Part shown: positions 63,625 to 64,000 of the stretch, piece by piece
Layout of the letters: each line of letters starts with the position of its first letter
How positions within the stretch are numbered: position 1 is the first letter of the stretch
Origin: Cylindrospermum sp. NIES-4074
GTDB lineage: Bacteria; Cyanobacteriota; Cyanobacteriia; Cyanobacteriales; Nostocaceae
Length of the DNA: 64,000 nt
Assembly: GCA_003994795.1 (NCBI GenBank)
Contig: AP018272.1
Span: forward strand, 156,014-220,013
Direction of reading: 5' to 3'
The notes under the pieces: generated by a model
Databases searched by the model: none
What the model was told of the DNA's origin: nothing
What the model saw: the letters and a program-made list of their open reading frames with translations, nothing else
Position numbers and translations under genes: made by a program

Positions 63625-64000
63625 TTTAAACTTAATTGTCGGCAGGGGGTTTAATTCTCGACCCACAATCAAGAATGGAAATAGCGATCGCGGGAGCGGG
63701 TGCTGTTGCCCGTAAGCGTGCAAAAATTGGTTTCAAAGTGATTACCTCCAGCTTTCTCGCAGCTCGTCGCTCCCCACATACAAGCGTACAAATTAGTATG
63801 CCCAAAATCCCAGAGTGCGCCAAGAAGCGCGTCGGAGGCGATCGCCAGAAGGCAGGTGGGTATCGCATCCCTGACTCAGTTGCAACAGCTTAACCTCTCC
63901 ATTCAAAAACGAAAGCTGCTGTGAACATCAACTTTTCTATTTTCCTCTGCCCAGAGTATAAAAAAGCGCTATCAAAAATCAGGTTTAAGTGATAATATGT
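63625..64000. other. End of window without a recognised gene
   Basis: No gene is supported. HIP1-containing repeats (GCGATCGCGGGAGC and AGGCGATCGCC) are present. The frame at 63636-63893 is low-complexity and repeat-derived. A gene may start beyond the window. Confidence 0.4.

Noticed and set aside
63636..63893. 85-residue frame at the right end
   Set aside because: It runs through HIP1 repeat sequence, has no family match and overlaps an opposite frame of equal quality.

Overview
The window reads as a large accessory replicon, most likely a plasmid, of a filamentous heterocyst-type cyanobacterium (Nostocales). Support comes from very frequent HIP1 octamers (GCGATCGC), many small dispersed palindromic repeats built on HIP1 cores, heptanucleotide tandem repeats (CCCCARY and GGCAGGA types), a PEP-CTERM protein, and plasmid maintenance and mobilisation genes. 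A plasmid is an inference: no circular closure is visible, and a dihydrouridine synthase and a reductase remnant look chromosome-like.

Layout. 1-13.5 kb: a tyrosine recombinase open at the left edge, uncharacterised genes, an aldo/keto reductase broken by a 25-bp repeat insertion plus a 1-bp slip, a GHL10-type exported protein, a methyltransferase that looks like the C-terminal half of cyanobacterial RarA fusions, a hybrid histidine kinase, and two direct copies of a MITE-like element (1021 and 12731). 13.5-20.3 kb: a LuxR-type response regulator, then a minus-strand PRTRC-type cassette (Gp157-like, E, C ubiquitin-like, F, B E2-like, A JAB/JAMM, ThiF/E1-like). 20.3-31 kb: a PD-(D/E)XK-like protein, an AEP primase as likely replication protein, a carotenoid-type FAD oxidoreductase, a PIN/antitoxin pair, an HNH protein, a decayed HicBA pair, a glycerol-kinase fragment joined to the 3' end of a relaxase gene, and mobC. 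31-36.4 kb: an origin/transfer-like non-coding region, an 11-bp iteron centromere, a ParM-like actin, a ParR-like partner, a ParA-like ATPase, a membrane protein and a lipoprotein.

36.4-51 kb holds a paralogue cluster of small charged proteins, a TPR protein, an AAA ATPase, Dus, an RTX-repeat protein, a NERD protein beside a frameshifted XRE regulator, a PEP-CTERM DUF4465-like protein, an eCIS-core-motif protein, a DUF1499 protein, MITEs and dispersed repeats. 51.5-63.6 kb is a CRISPR island: array 1 (11 repeats), a convergent P-loop kinase-WYL protein, a complete six-gene type III-B-variant operon (Cas10/Cmr2 without HD domain, Cmr3, Cmr4, Cmr5, a Cmr6-Cmr1 fusion, a CARF-HEPN ribonuclease), and array 2 (12 repeats) directly downstream. 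No cas1, cas2 or cas6 is present.

How the parts fit. ParM/ParR with the 11-bp repeats would segregate the replicon, the primase would replicate it, and relaxase/MobC would make it mobilisable. The PRTRC cassette encodes E1-, E2-, JAB- and ubiquitin-like proteins on the same replicon, function unknown. The Cmr complex would use crRNAs from one or both arrays, detect RNA and make cyclic oligoadenylate, which would activate the CARF-HEPN RNase. The strongest leads for new biology are the Cmr6-Cmr1 fusion operon with its structured leader, the PRTRC cassette beside a type II partition locus, and direct evidence that HIP1-targeted small repeats move and break genes.
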